Positions 1 through 9,752 are shown, counted from the stretch's first letter. The stretch: DNA of 64,000 nt from Cellulosilyticum ruminicola JCM 14822 (GCF_001311925.1 NZ_BBCG01000014.1:1-64000); one strand, 5' to 3'. Program-made: numbers and translations. Notes: generated by a model not told the origin, from the letters alone.

Positions 1-443
1 GTTTTGTTGTTTCTTGGTTTTGTTTGTTTCGTGGTTTTGTTTGTTTCTGGTTTTGTTGTTTCTGGTTTTGTTGTTTTTGGTTTTGTTGTTTTTGGTTTTG
101 TTGTTTTTGGTTTTGTTGTTTTTGGTTTTGTTGTTTTTGGTTTTGTTGTTTTTGAATTACTTGGCTTTGTAACATTACAGCTTGATGATGTTGTTGTCCA
201 AGTCATTTTAATTCCTCTTGCTTTTTGAGTAGTTCCTCTTGCTTGTGCTGTTCCTGTAGATACATTTTCTGCTGGAATTGCTACTGATTCATTGTTTGCA
301 TTGACTTCTTCTGCTGTACTTTCTGTAGCTGCTTCTTGTGCATATAAATAATTTGGCACAGTTGAAGTTATTATTAATCCTGTTGCTACGAGTAACAGCG
401 CTGATTTTGATAATATCTTATTAAATAATTTGTTGTATTTCAT
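1..443 (-). CDS. Secreted Lys/Thr/Pro-repeat protein, 5' part (runs off window)
   Basis: The reading frame is open from an ATG at 443 to the window edge, so only the N-terminal ~147 residues are seen. A second ATG lies at 449, but AGGAGA at 451-457 is correctly spaced (about 7 bases) only from 443. Residues 1-31 form a signal peptide (KYNK, hydrophobic LLLVATGLIITS, then a likely cut after YLYA). A Glu/Ala/Thr-rich stretch follows, then a WTTTSSSC segment and tandem K-T-T-K-P pentapeptides encoded by a 15-base repeat at about 61-165. The last repeats at the edge are 16-17 bases long, which breaks the pentapeptide register. Such linkers are usual in cell-wall-spanning proteins. No catalytic domain is visible and function is unknown. 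Confidence 0.75.
   Translation of the reverse strand, partial: MKYNKLFNKILSKSALLLVATGLIITSTVPNYLYAQEAATESTAEEVNANNESVAIPAENVSTGTAQARGTTQKARGIKMTWTTTSSSCNVTKPSNSKTTKPKTTKPKTTKPKTTKPKTTKPKTTKPETTKPETNKTTKQTKPRNNK
16..165. repeat. 15-bp tandem repeat encoding KTTKP units
   Basis: The unit (plus strand ggttttgttgttttt) is repeated head to tail about six times between roughly 63 and 155 with almost no variation. Units nearer the window edge are longer (16, 17 and 16 bases), so copy number and reading frame could both change by strand slippage. There are no spacers, so it is not a CRISPR array. Confidence 0.85.
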
Positions 444-658
444 TTTCATGTCTCCTCTTATCGTTAGTCTCAATTTGGATTCATTACTCACATGATTTTA
501 TGTGTTGTGTTTTGTAATAATTATGTAATAAATCTGTAACACCTATTATACACTCTTTATTTATATAATCAACCTTTTTACGCCTTCCATTTTATGTAAG
601 CTTCATCTTTTATTCTTTTTTACTTGTATTTTCGTGCTTTCTGAAGCTACTCAAGCCC

Positions 659-688
659 TTGACTCAAACATTTGTTCGAATCTATAAT
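659..688 (+). promoter_or_regulatory. dinB promoter with LexA-like (SOS) box
   Basis: TTGACT (659-664) and TATAAT (683-688) are separated by 18 bases. Between them sits AAACATTTGTTC (666-677), one mismatch from the Gram-positive LexA box GAAC-N4-GTTC. A LexA dimer bound here would block RNA polymerase, as expected for a damage-inducible Y-family polymerase. The rest of the 444-773 gap is AT-rich and I see nothing else in it. Confidence 0.65.
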
Positions 689-773
689 ATATCATATATT
701 CAAAAGTATTATTTCAAGATATTAAATAATACTTTTTTCAAATGAATGTTTACATATATAGGAGTGAATTTAA

Positions 774-1943
774 GTGAATCGTATTATTTTACATTGTGAT
801 CTCAATAACTTCTTTGCTTCCGTAGAATGTCTTTTAAATCCTGATTTAAAGCATATCCCTATGGTTGTAGGCGGCAGTGAGGCCCAAAGACATGGTGTAG
901 TTTTGGCAAAAAATGAATTAGCTAAAAAGTATGGCATCATCACTGGTGAATCTTTATGGTCCGCAAGACAAAAATGTCCTGAACTTGTAACAGCTTCACC
1001 TCATCATGATATTTATGTCCACTATTCTAAACTTGCTAGAGAAGTTTATAGCCGCTTTACTGATTTAGTTGAGCCATTTGGTATAGATGAATGTTGGCTT
1101 GATATTACTGGCAGCACCCCTCTATTTGGTAATGCCTTACAAATTGCTGAAACAATACGCCAAACTATTAAAAAAGAATTGGGACTTACCATCTCTATTG
1201 GTATAAGTTTTAACAAAGTCTTCGCTAAACTAGGTAGTGATTTCCAAAAACCAGATGCAATTACCTCCATTCCACCACAAGATTTTAAAAAAATTATATG
1301 GCCTCTTCCTGTGTCTGACATTTTAGGGGCTGGTAAAGCTACTACTAAGAAGTTAACACTCTATAGTATACGTACTATTGGTGACCTTGCACAGGCTAAT
1401 CCCCAATTTCTTAAACAAATTTTAGGTGAAAATGGCTTACAACTATGGCAATATGCTAATGGTTTAGATACTTCTCCTGTGCATAATTTAAATAGTAAAG
1501 AACCCATCAAAAGCATTGGTAATAGCACGACTTTAGCACATGATCTTACTTCTTTAAATGAAGTTCGACATTTTTTCATGAAACTTTCTGAAAAAGTTAG
1601 TACAAGACTTCGTCATCAAGAACTCCTTACACGTACCGTTCAAATATGGGTAAAGGATGCTAACTTCAATGCCAAGCAGTATCAAAAGCCTCTTCCTTTT
1701 CCAAGCTGCCTAGCAAAAGATATAAATGCCATAAGCATGGAACTTTTTGAAGCCCATTGTAATTTTAAAACACCTATACGGGCCTTAGGTATTCGTGCCC
1801 TTAATCTAAAGGATCAACATGAACCTGAACAAATGAGTTTATTTGAACTTAATAGCAATAACCATAAAATCGTAGAACTTGAAAATTCTCTGGACCTACT
1901 AAAATCTAAATATGGCACGAATATTATAAAAAAAGGATTCTAA
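774..1943 (+). CDS. dinB: DNA polymerase IV (Y-family translesion polymerase)
   Basis: Error-prone lesion-bypass polymerase. The product has 389 residues, normal for the family. Asp9 in HCDLNNFFASVE and Asp105-Glu106 in GIDECWLD are the metal-binding catalytic acids of the palm. Two HhH-like segments follow (IGISFNKVFAKLGSD; DILGAGKATTKKL), then the little-finger domain. The C-terminus carries QMSLFEL at about residue 353, a typical beta-clamp-binding motif. Start is GTG at 774 with AGGAG at 760-764. It is transcribed alone from a promoter containing an SOS-type box. Confidence 0.95.
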   Translation: MNRIILHCDLNNFFASVECLLNPDLKHIPMVVGGSEAQRHGVVLAKNELAKKYGIITGESLWSARQKCPELVTASPHHDIYVHYSKLAREVYSRFTDLVEPFGIDECWLDITGSTPLFGNALQIAETIRQTIKKELGLTISIGISFNKVFAKLGSDFQKPDAITSIPPQDFKKIIWPLPVSDILGAGKATTKKLTLYSIRTIGDLAQANPQFLKQILGENGLQLWQYANGLDTSPVHNLNSKEPIKSIGNSTTLAHDLTSLNEVRHFFMKLSEKVSTRLRHQELLTRTVQIWVKDANFNAKQYQKPLPFPSCLAKDINAISMELFEAHCNFKTPIRALGIRALNLKDQHEPEQMSLFELNSNNHKIVELENSLDLLKSKYGTNIIKKGF

Positions 1944-1968
1944 TATTATATTCTATAGACACTAAAAG

Positions 1969-2009
1969 AATAAGGTGACGCAAAATAATATTTTTTATGC
2001 CACCTTATT
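1969..2009. terminator. Hairpin downstream of dinB
   Basis: AATAAGGTG (1969-1977) pairs with CACCTTATT (2001-2009); inside, GCA pairs with TGC and the loop contains AAAATAATATTTTTT. It lies between the ends of two convergent genes and probably ends dinB transcription, although no clean T-tract follows. Confidence 0.5.
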
Positions 2010-2079
2010 ATACATGCTAAAACTGCAAATAAATCAGATACTAAATTTCTTTTCAAATTAATTAAGTTTATAGTTCGAA

Positions 2080-2827
2080 TTACTGACTTACATACGTCAC
2101 CACAATATCATCTTCTAATATGGTTGTACTGCCTCTTGAAATAATATTTTCATCGCCCCTTTTAATTAATGCAATTAGTACATCATCTGCCAGCTTTAAC
2201 TTCTCTATACATTTTCCACACCACTTATGCTGCTTATTAATATAACTTTCTTTAAGCTTAATTTCTCCTTTTAAATCATACTCTGATACACTTAATACGA
2301 TACTATCATTTGCCTTAATAATCGCATCTCCATTAGGAACAATATTTTCTTCCTTCCGCCTAATCATAATAGCTAATGAATTTGTAGAAATGCCTGCCTT
2401 TTCTATTGTTTTATTTACCCAACTATGCCCTTCTTTAATAGCTATACGAATCAATGTAATCGGCGATTTTTCTTGCCAACATAGATAACAAAGACCCTTA
2501 TACTGCTACAGAAATGAGTGAAATCATAAATACATAATTACCTATAACTAAAGCTATAATAAATATAGTCTCAATGTCTTCTGTTATAAGCTTTAACTTC
2601 TTAAGAATAAATCGGCTTATAGCAGCTATTCCTATACCAACTAATATTCCATATACTATTTCAGCAAATACCATATAAACGATACTTCCTATATGTGTTT
2701 TCCCTTCCATTATAATAAGTACAATCATAGTTAACATATAAAACACGGTATCATTACTACCACTTTCAAGTTCCAATAAAGATGCTGTCTTATATTTCAA
2801 ACTCAATTTCTTAGACTCTACTGTCAC
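2080..2827 (-). pseudogene. NhaP2-type potassium/proton antiporter remnant
   Basis: Two pieces of one gene. The upstream piece (2498-2827) matches the middle of NhaP2-like CPA1 antiporters (TASLLELESGSNDTVFYMLT, then transmembrane helices). The downstream piece (2080-2454) matches the C-terminal TrkA-C regulatory domains (GHSWVNKTIEKAGI, IIKANDSIVLSVSE). The N-terminal third is missing, the last helices have been deleted, and stops and a frame change separate the two pieces. No ribosome site or promoter precedes the first piece. The gene is decayed and unlikely to make a transporter. Confidence 0.75.
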
Positions 2828-3002
2828 CGTACCTTTCTAAGTTTCTATTTTATATATAATGTATCTATACTCGTATCAAATTACTATATCTACTAAAATG
2901 CTTTATTTAAACTTTATTTACATTCTTATACATTGGTTTATAGCTGTATTATTGCTATACTAAAGTTTAATCACATTATAATTGTATAAGGAAGGATTTA
3001 TT

Positions 3003-3527
3003 ATGCACACAAAACTTTTTAAAGTCTTTATTAACCTCTTAATTTTCACCATGTGTATTTTTCTTACAGGCTGTCACAACTCCCCTGTAACTAATTCTAC
3101 GTCAAACATAAACTTAAGTGAAACAGACCTTGTAGCCGGGTATTTATCTGCTATTGACCTTGTTTTTAATACATCACCCGAAATGAATCAAGATATTAAG
3201 TATTTGGCTATTGACACAAAAGCCCTTACTAATCTTAATCAAGAAGATTGCATTAAACTTCTTGAGGAATTAAAAACCTATCATTTTGAAATAATAGATG
3301 CTTCTTTTGAAGATTTACAAAATCAAGGCTACATAAATGATGCCGTCTTTGAAAATGGGCTTTTCTTAAAAATAGAGGATACACCATTTTCAAATAATCA
3401 AATTCAAATCATGCCAAGTAAATGGCATTCTACTACTTATGCTGCCGGCCTTAGTAAAGTTATCCTTACTTTAAATGATGAGCAAAACTGGAATATTTCA
3501 GATGTGGGCATTCCTTGGAAACAATAG
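3003..3527 (+). CDS. Small lipoprotein of unknown function
   Basis: The start is ATG at 3003, chosen because AAGGAAGG (2988-2995) lies 7 bases upstream and a classical signal peptide follows: MHTKLFK, a hydrophobic core, and the lipobox LTGC. The mature part is about 155 residues, acidic and without recognisable domain. It would be anchored outside the membrane. It stands alone, facing the oxidoreductase gene across a shared terminator that was split by an insertion sequence. Confidence 0.8.
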   Translation: MHTKLFKVFINLLIFTMCIFLTGCHNSPVTNSTSNINLSETDLVAGYLSAIDLVFNTSPEMNQDIKYLAIDTKALTNLNQEDCIKLLEELKTYHFEIIDASFEDLQNQGYINDAVFENGLFLKIEDTPFSNNQIQIMPSKWHSTTYAAGLSKVILTLNDEQNWNISDVGIPWKQ

Positions 3528-3537
3528 TCTTTTACTT

Positions 3538-3571
3538 AAATACAAAATTATAACTTATAATTTGTATTTCT
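3538..3571 (+). terminator. AT-rich hairpin after the lipoprotein gene
   Basis: AAATACAAAATTATAA (from 3538) pairs with TTATAATTTGTATTT with one bulge and a very short loop. It is only AT pairs, so termination strength is uncertain. Confidence 0.4.
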
Positions 3572-3608
3572 TATCATTTACATACAAAAAGGATCATGAA
3601 TCTCTTCC

Positions 3609-4398
3609 CAATGTCATTAAGTTAACATTGTATTAGAAACGCACTCTTTAGAAAAAAAGTTGAAGATTCATTTCTTCAACTTCTTTTTCTATTTTTAGGC
3701 ACTAGAAATAGAAAAATTTGCATCTGTCTCAAAATTTCTATTCAATTATAAAAATTTTATGCTACCCTATAAAGGAAGCTATGAAAAATCTTAATAGTTA
3801 AGATCGTATATTTCAAATCTTTAAAAAATATTTCAATCCCCCAACGAGAAACATACAGTTTTTTCACTTTATCAGAAGGCTATTCCTCGCTGTTTAGATT
3901 TGTAACTATGGTTTCATAATATCAAAACAGTCTGTTTTGGATAGATCCAGTCCATTTTTTATACTATTAATCCCATCTTTAACTCGAATAAGAAAGAACC
4001 ATCCTTTCTCTTGAATGTGAGCCATACTGTTGAAAGATTCATAACCTCTATCAGTAATAATGAGAGCTTTAGGCATTGCAGAACAATCGACCATTTCTTG
4101 TAAAACATTATATTCATTTTTTTCTTTAGACTTTTGTATTATTACATCATGATAAATAAAATGATTTATATTATACAATGCATTTATATGCAGAAGATTA
4201 TATGGTTTTCTTCCATCTTTTCCAGAATGAAATGAATTTAGATCATCAGGATTAGTTGGAATATATACATCAGACCCATCAACAACAAGTATAGGCATAT
4301 CTTCATTTTTTAGACTTGTCAATATTTTTTTCAAAAAAGATCCCTATACCATTTGATTAGTATAGAAATTTTTTTGTCATCTTAACTTAATGACATTG
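3609..4398 (-). mobile_element. Internally deleted IS4-family element with TIRs and 10-bp TSD
   Basis: Perfect 17-bp terminal inverted repeats CAATGTCATTAAGTTAA (3609-3625) and its complement (4382-4398) bound a 790-bp element. It is flanked by the direct repeat AATCTCTTCC at 3599-3608 and 4399-4408, the size of target duplication IS4-family elements make. Full IS4 elements are about 1.3-1.6 kb, so nearly half is missing and the copy cannot move by itself. Confidence 0.9.
3780..4334 (-). pseudogene. IS4-family transposase remnant
   Basis: The readable frame at 3906-4334 holds the first two catalytic Asp regions of a DDE transposase (ILVVDGSDVYIP and LIITDRGYESF) and the following GWFFLIRVKD. 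A further piece at about 3780-3870 encodes YVSRWGIEIFFKDLK, an exact Y-2-R-3-E-6-K signature with the third catalytic acid, now separated by stops. The N-terminal domain is absent. Non-functional. Confidence 0.85.
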
Positions 4399-4451
4399 AA
4401 TCTCTTCCTCATGCTCCTTTTTATCATATATATTTTATTATATATCTATAA

Positions 4452-5783
4452 TTATTTTGCTACATTACCAGCTACATTTAATGCATCCCATGTACGTGCA
4501 AATGGTGGTGCATAACATAAATCAAGCATACCTAATTGCTTTGTAGTCATTTTAGCATAAATAGCAGCTGCAATAACATTCGTTCTTTGTACAGCATCTT
4601 TTTTCCCTACAACTTGACCACCTAAAATTACTTTTGTCGCACTATCATAAATTAATTTAATAGCAATAGATTCTTGTCCTGGATAATAGTCTGTTTGGTT
4701 TTTATCTACAATGTAAACAGTTTTATAATCTAAATTCATACGTTTAGCTTCTTCTTCTGAAAGCCCTGTTCTTCCCGCTTCAATATCCATTACTTTAATA
4801 CAACTTGAACCAAGTGTCCCTTCAAAACTCATTGTATTACCGCCTAAATTTTCACCTACAATACGCCCTAATTTATTAGCACTTGTTGCAAGTGGGATAT
4901 AGGCTGGTGTTTCTTTTAAGAGATGTGGTACTGTAGCACAATCTCCTGCTGCATAAATATTAGCAATTGATGTTTTTCCTTCATTGTCTACTACAATAGC
5001 CCCATTGCCTAACATTTCAATTCCACTATCTTTTAAGAAAGCTGTATTGGGTCTAACACCTGTTGCTAAGATAACTAGATCAACTTGCACTTCTTCTTTA
5101 TCCGTTACAATATGTGTTACCACGTTTTCACCTTTTAATGCTACTACCTTTGTACTTTTTTGGAGATTAACGCCATGTGCTCTTAACTCATCTTCTAAAT
5201 AAGTGGTCATTTCTGCATCAAATACTTCTTTTAATACGCGGTCTTCAAGTTGGAATACTACTACTTCCTTGCCACATTTTTTAGCTGCTTCTACAACTTC
5301 AAGCCCAATGAAACCAGCACCTATAATCTACTGTTTGAATGTCTTCTCGTTGAAATTTTTCTTTTAAGATATGACCATCTTGTAATGAACGCATTGTATG
5401 CACATTTTCAAGTTCTAAGTTTGTAATCGGCGGAATAATTGCACTTGCCCCTGTTGCAATCATCATTTTATCATAATTATCTTCAAACACTTCATCCGTT
5501 ACTAAATTTTTCACCTTTACAGTTTGGGCACTTATATCTACTGAAATCACCTCATGTTCAGTTTGTACATTAATACCTGTTTCTCTAAACTTCTCTGGCG
5601 TTCTTACCATCATTTGATCTGGATTATCAAAGAATCCACCTACATAGTAAGGAAGTCCACACGCTCCAAATGATACATAATTTTGTTTTTCATATACTGT
5701 AATTTCTGCTTTTTCATCTATCTTCTAAGTTTAGCTGCTGCACTCATTCCAGCTGCTATACCACCTACGATAATAAATTTCAT
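4452..5783 (-). CDS. CoA-disulfide reductase / NADH oxidase-like flavoprotein (two frameshifts)
   Basis: Pyridine-nucleotide-disulfide oxidoreductase reading through three segments from ATG 5783 (ribosome site AGAGGAT). The start encodes a FAD-binding IIVGGIAAGMSAA; the redox Cys lies in SFGACGLPYYVGG. The NAD-binding IIGAGFIGLE comes after the middle segment, and the C-terminal dimerisation domain ends at 4452. Frame breaks are at about 5725 (LRR-DEKAE, one T missing) and about 5330 (DIQTV-IIGAG, one extra G). Every domain is otherwise intact and conserved, so base-call errors or a very recent loss are both possible. It stands alone and would be a cytosolic NAD(P)H-dependent thiol/oxygen-stress enzyme. 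Confidence 0.8.
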
Positions 5784-5989
5784 TTTAAATCCTCTTTTAC
5801 TTTTTCTATTTATTATTTTCATATATATGCTTTATTACTCATTATATATATATATACTTGTATTACCAATAATTCTACAAAAGTTTTACCTTAGTTTACG
5901 AATAATTGACATATGTCTACTTGGTATATTAAATGATATTTTCTTCCATGTCTATGCTTTAAAAAGATTTCTATTCTATTAGATGCAAA

Positions 5990-6036
5990 AAAAGAGTATG
6001 GTAAAATAATTTTATTTCACTATACTCCTTTTTCTT
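5990..6036 (-). terminator. Terminator of the PL9 lyase gene
   Basis: AAAAAAGAGTAT and ATACTCCTTTTT form an imperfect hairpin with an AT-rich loop, just downstream of the lyase stop. T-tracts occur on both strands. The remainder of 5784-6064 is AT-rich and shows nothing else. Confidence 0.55.
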
Positions 6037-6064
6037 TATATCAATTTACTAGTAGGTCAAAGAA

Positions 6065-8287
6065 TTAGTTAGAAAAATCTGCCCCTAAATTACGGTTTGC
6101 AAACTGGCTATCTGATTTAATTTTGAATACATTTCCTATATTAATAGAACCATCTGCATTACGCCATAATTTATGAATATCCTCATGAGATGAAGGTGTA
6201 CTAAGTGTTACAAAATCATTTGCTGTTACACCTGATGTCATTTGTTGCCCTCTTAGTGCAGAATTATTCACATCTACTTCTTGACGTTCTGCAATATTGT
6301 ACCATTTACCGCCATTGGTAAAGACGCAGTTTTCAGCTTCTCCTTTGTATTTATCACTACCTACTTTACCTGTACTAAATGAAATACAGTTTTCTAAAAT
6401 ATTATATGAATTCGTTTTATCTCTAGCAAAATCAATATTACTCTTAATGCCACTATCTAAAGCATTATTAATACTTGTACAATTCCTTACAGTAATTGTC
6501 CCTGGGTTACTATTGTCTGTGAACCCATGATTTTTATTTTCAAAAGCAATACAATTTTCAACTACATGTGAAACTGCAATCTTAGAACCACCTAATTTAA
6601 ATCCATTACCATCACTATTTTTAGTAAATGTACCATCTGTTGTAGCCCCATTTCTAAAGGCAATACAATTTCTAATTGTAATTGGTCCAATTGGCCCTGT
6701 AGCTGGTTTAGCAAATAAATCCCATCCATCATCTACATTGTTATATGAAATACAACCATCAAACACATTACCATTACCACATGTTAATTTAGCTGCAAAA
6801 CCATCTGCATTTTCTCCTGTAGCTGGGTCACTATTGTTATAAGATGTACAGTTTAAAATAAGGTTATCTGATGGCCAATCAGCAAAATTTATTACACTAG
6901 AACCTCTTCTGCCGATTTGAATACCAGTATCACGATTTCCTTTTGCAATGCAAAGTTCTACTACATTGTGTTTACCAGCAATATAAAAGCCATTATCAGC
7001 TGCTCCTTGAATAGTAATTCCTTTAATATGCCAATAGTCACCATTTACTTGAAGCCCACGTTCATTAAGAGAAGTATCTTTCATATTATAAGATTGTACT
7101 GAGAAATCTAATACCACATCTTCTCCCTCTAGCGCAATTATAGATTTTAATTTACCTTCTTCTCCTTTGTTTGTATAAGGAATGGTAAGCTGACTATCCA
7201 AGTAATATGTCCCACCTTTTAAATAAATAGTGCCACCAGCCTTTACACTTTCAATGGCTTTTCTAAGTGACATTGGTGCATTTATTGTACCCGCTCCATT
7301 GTCATCAGCATTTGGTGCTACATAGATTGTTGTTAAATTATTTTCTTGCTCCTTCTTATCTTCTTTTTCTAAAATTGTTAAATTCATAGTCACTATGCCA
7401 TTATATCCTTCAATAATGCCAATAATTGTTTGTGTTCCCAATATATTTTTGATTCCTTGCCATGCTACATTAACTGTTTTTATTGTGCCATCACTATATG
7501 TAGCTTTTACTGTGCTTGGTAAATCAATATTTTCACCTTGATATACACTGATACTACTTGGATTTTCTACATTTGTAATATAAGCTTCTTCGATTACAGG
7601 CTTATCCTCATTTGTATTACTTAGATCATAAATTGTATTCCCACTACCATCTACAATATTAAAATAATCTACTTTTACTGTGGCATCACATGCCGCAATA
7701 CCAACATTTAATTGATTTCCTGCAAGAGCTACTGTATTATTTTTACTCTCATCAGTTGTAAATACTTTAACTGGATTTCCTTTAAAGTCTAACGTATCTG
7801 ATACATATACACTAAAAGTTAAACCTTGTTTTACAATACGTACAAAATCTCCTACTTTTGAGCCACTTAAACTACCACTATTACGTTCTGGAAGTCTAAC
7901 TTCATAAGCTCCCTGTCCACTACTTTTGAGTCCTGCTGAAATATGTGCATCTGTAATGTCTAAGCCATTGCGTACCATTAAATAAGCTCTTGTATTTGAA
8001 GTTACATTTTCCAAACTTGCAATCTTCATTGTCGCTGTAAAGTCACCACTTACTGGTACATAAGAAAAGCTAATATTATCATCTGCTGATTGCATTTTCC
8101 CCCCATTTGCCTTAATAATAAGTGTATTATTATTTATACTGTCTTCTCCCACTATCGCTTTAGACCCTACAATATTTGCTTCTTCTAATGTTCCTGTGCT
8201 TGCAACTACTACATTGCTAAATCCTAATGTGCTTGATACGATAACTGCTAATCCTACTAATTTAGCAAAAAATCTTTTACTTTTCAT
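6065..8287 (-). CDS. Secreted pectate lyase, family PL9
   Basis: 740-residue exported enzyme that cleaves polygalacturonate by beta-elimination. Residues 1-30 are a signal peptide. About 35-215 is a beta-sandwich of the kind seen as an accessory or carbohydrate-binding module, and about 235-305 is a bacterial Ig-like (Big_4) domain ending in LTILEKE. About 320-740 is a right-handed parallel beta-helix starting TIYVAPNADDNGAG. NADGFAAKL and NNVDDGWDLF are the hallmark PL9 calcium-site Asp residues and catalytic Lys segment. No SLH or dockerin domain is present, so it is probably released. It is transcribed alone, next to a GH27 gene on the other strand. Confidence 0.9.
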   Translation of the reverse strand: MKSKRFFAKLVGLAVIVSSTLGFSNVVVASTGTLEEANIVGSKAIVGEDSINNNTLIIKANGGKMQSADDNISFSYVPVSGDFTATMKIASLENVTSNTRAYLMVRNGLDITDAHISAGLKSSGQGAYEVRLPERNSGSLSGSKVGDFVRIVKQGLTFSVYVSDTLDFKGNPVKVFTTDESKNNTVALAGNQLNVGIAACDATVKVDYFNIVDGSGNTIYDLSNTNEDKPVIEEAYITNVENPSSISVYQGENIDLPSTVKATYSDGTIKTVNVAWQGIKNILGTQTIIGIIEGYNGIVTMNLTILEKEDKKEQENNLTTIYVAPNADDNGAGTINAPMSLRKAIESVKAGGTIYLKGGTYYLDSQLTIPYTNKGEEGKLKSIIALEGEDVVLDFSVQSYNMKDTSLNERGLQVNGDYWHIKGITIQGAADNGFYIAGKHNVVELCIAKGNRDTGIQIGRRGSSVINFADWPSDNLILNCTSYNNSDPATGENADGFAAKLTCGNGNVFDGCISYNNVDDGWDLFAKPATGPIGPITIRNCIAFRNGATTDGTFTKNSDGNGFKLGGSKIAVSHVVENCIAFENKNHGFTDNSNPGTITVRNCTSINNALDSGIKSNIDFARDKTNSYNILENCISFSTGKVGSDKYKGEAENCVFTNGGKWYNIAERQEVDVNNSALRGQQMTSGVTANDFVTLSTPSSHEDIHKLWRNADGSINIGNVFKIKSDSQFANRNLGADFSN

Positions 8288-8588
8288 CTAAAACACACCC
8301 CTTGATTTCTTAAATCTTATTTATAAATTAATTATATATTTACCTGCTATTTTTTCAATCTACCAGTCTATAATGTCACTTTTTTTGTGGTATCATGTCA
8401 TTTCCTCTAGAATTATATCATATTTTTCTAAAATATTTTATTATTTATCATTAATTTTACTTTTTTCCCATCTTATTATTGAGTGAACTTCATTTTGCCT
8501 TCTAATTTTAAGTAACATGACAATTATTAACATTTACTTTATATAAATAATATTTTATTCTAAAGAAATAGAAATTAGGGAGGTTTTA
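8288..8588. other. Divergent intergenic region, PL9 / GH27
   Basis: About 300 bases of AT-rich DNA separating two divergent carbohydrate-enzyme genes. Promoters for both must lie here, but I could not pick convincing -35/-10 pairs or an operator. Confidence 0.4.
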
Positions 8589-9752
8589 ATGATGATTCAA
8601 TTTGAAAAAGCTCCACCTTTGGGGTGGTATAGTGGTTTCCGTCAAGAACCCATTACCGAAACAAGTTTACTCATTACTGCAAATTATATTTCCGAATGTC
8701 TTACGGCCTTTGGATATGAATATATTATTATAGATGATAGCTGGTATGCTGGTGCCGAAAGTGATGTACATGGTTTTTATATTCCTACGCCACAGCAGTT
8801 TACCTCTGCTACAAACAATGCTGGATTTAAGCCATTAGGAGAACACCTTCATAATCTAAATCTTAAGTTTGGACTACAAATTTCTCCTTATATTCCACGC
8901 AGCAGTATTATCAAAGATGTTCTTTTGCCTGATGGCAAAACTCATATCAGCGATATTGCTACTGCACATGGCGATCAATATGTTATTGACTTTAATAAAT
9001 TTGGTGCCATTAATTATTACATATATCTTTTTAAACTTTATGCAAATTGGGGCGTTGACCTAATTTATATCGATATGACTGAATTCGATTATGAAGACTT
9101 ACCTGATTTAAACGAAGCACTTAAAAGCTGTGATAGACAAATGCTGCTTTATGTGGCCTCACCAATTATGCCTTATCAAGAATTAGACTATATTACACAA
9201 TACGCTAACCTTTGGCCTATTAGTGATACCTTTCTTAATGGCTGGCCAGATATTATGAAAGCTTTTAAACTTTGTAAAATTTGGAATCCTGCTGTTGGCG
9301 TTGATAGTTGGCCTATACTTCCTTTTATAGCTAGTGAGCTAGATAAGCACCTCACTAAAAATGAAATCATGAGTCTATTAAGCTTATGTGCTATTTTTAG
9401 ATCACCTATTATATTAGATGGAGATTTCAAAAAACTCTCAGAAGAAGTACAATCTCTACTTACAAATACAGATGTCTTTTCTTTACTAAAACATTCTCAT
9501 GCAGCTTATGAACTCTATCGCACAGATGAATATATTACTTGGACTACACAAGCTAGTGATGGTTCTCGTTACCTAGCTATTTTCAATACAACAGATACTA
9601 ATTTTATAATTAACACAAATCTAAATCTATCTAATACATATATCCTTTATGATTTATGGACACATGATACTTTAAAGGAAGTCAAAGATAGTTTTTCATT
9701 AGATGTACCTGCTCATGGTGTAAGATTAGTTAAATTACTTTCAAATTATTAA
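8589..9752 (+). CDS. GH27 alpha-galactosidase-like glycoside hydrolase
   Basis: 387 residues with no signal peptide, so intracellular. PPLGWYSGF at the N-terminus, YEYIIIDDSWY, GLKFG-like LNLKFGLQISPYIPR and GVDLIYIDMTEFD follow the GH27 (beta/alpha)8 pattern. The Asp in YIDMT is the likely nucleophile and that in PISDTFLNGWPD the likely acid/base. A small C-terminal beta domain follows. GGGAGG at 8578-8583 serves ATG 8589 or the adjacent ATG 8592. Family members act on alpha-galactosides or beta-L-arabinopyranosides, and the exact substrate cannot be read from sequence. It would process oligosaccharides from pectin or galactomannan made by the extracellular enzymes nearby. Confidence 0.8.
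   Translation: MMIQFEKAPPLGWYSGFRQEPITETSLLITANYISECLTAFGYEYIIIDDSWYAGAESDVHGFYIPTPQQFTSATNNAGFKPLGEHLHNLNLKFGLQISPYIPRSSIIKDVLLPDGKTHISDIATAHGDQYVIDFNKFGAINYYIYLFKLYANWGVDLIYIDMTEFDYEDLPDLNEALKSCDRQMLLYVASPIMPYQELDYITQYANLWPISDTFLNGWPDIMKAFKLCKIWNPAVGVDSWPILPFIASELDKHLTKNEIMSLLSLCAIFRSPIILDGDFKKLSEEVQSLLTNTDVFSLLKHSHAAYELYRTDEYITWTTQASDGSRYLAIFNTTDTNFIINTNLNLSNTYILYDLWTHDTLKEVKDSFSLDVPAHGVRLVKLLSNY

Larger units (their letters stand above)
3586..4422. terminator. Bidirectional terminator hairpin split by an IS
   Basis: AAAAAGGATCATGA (3586-3599) and TCATGCTCCTTTTT (4409-4422) are complementary with one mismatch. Removing the 790-bp insertion and one copy of the 10-bp duplication leaves a 14-bp stem with a short loop and T-tracts on both strands, the expected terminator between the convergent lipoprotein and oxidoreductase genes. 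Confidence 0.75.

Noticed and set aside
16-165. CRISPR array
   Set aside because: Units are contiguous with no spacers and encode a protein repeat.
4-228. Plus-strand ORF of repeated GFVVF units
   Set aside because: Shadow of the 15-bp repeat; the minus-strand frame has a ribosome site and signal peptide and stays open to the edge.
5683-5982. Plus-strand hydrophobic ORF
   Set aside because: AT-rich antisense reading of the oxidoreductase start and intergenic DNA; codon use and lack of ribosome site argue against a gene.
6297-6530. Short plus-strand ORFs opposite the PL9 gene
   Set aside because: Antisense shadows of a conserved enzyme.
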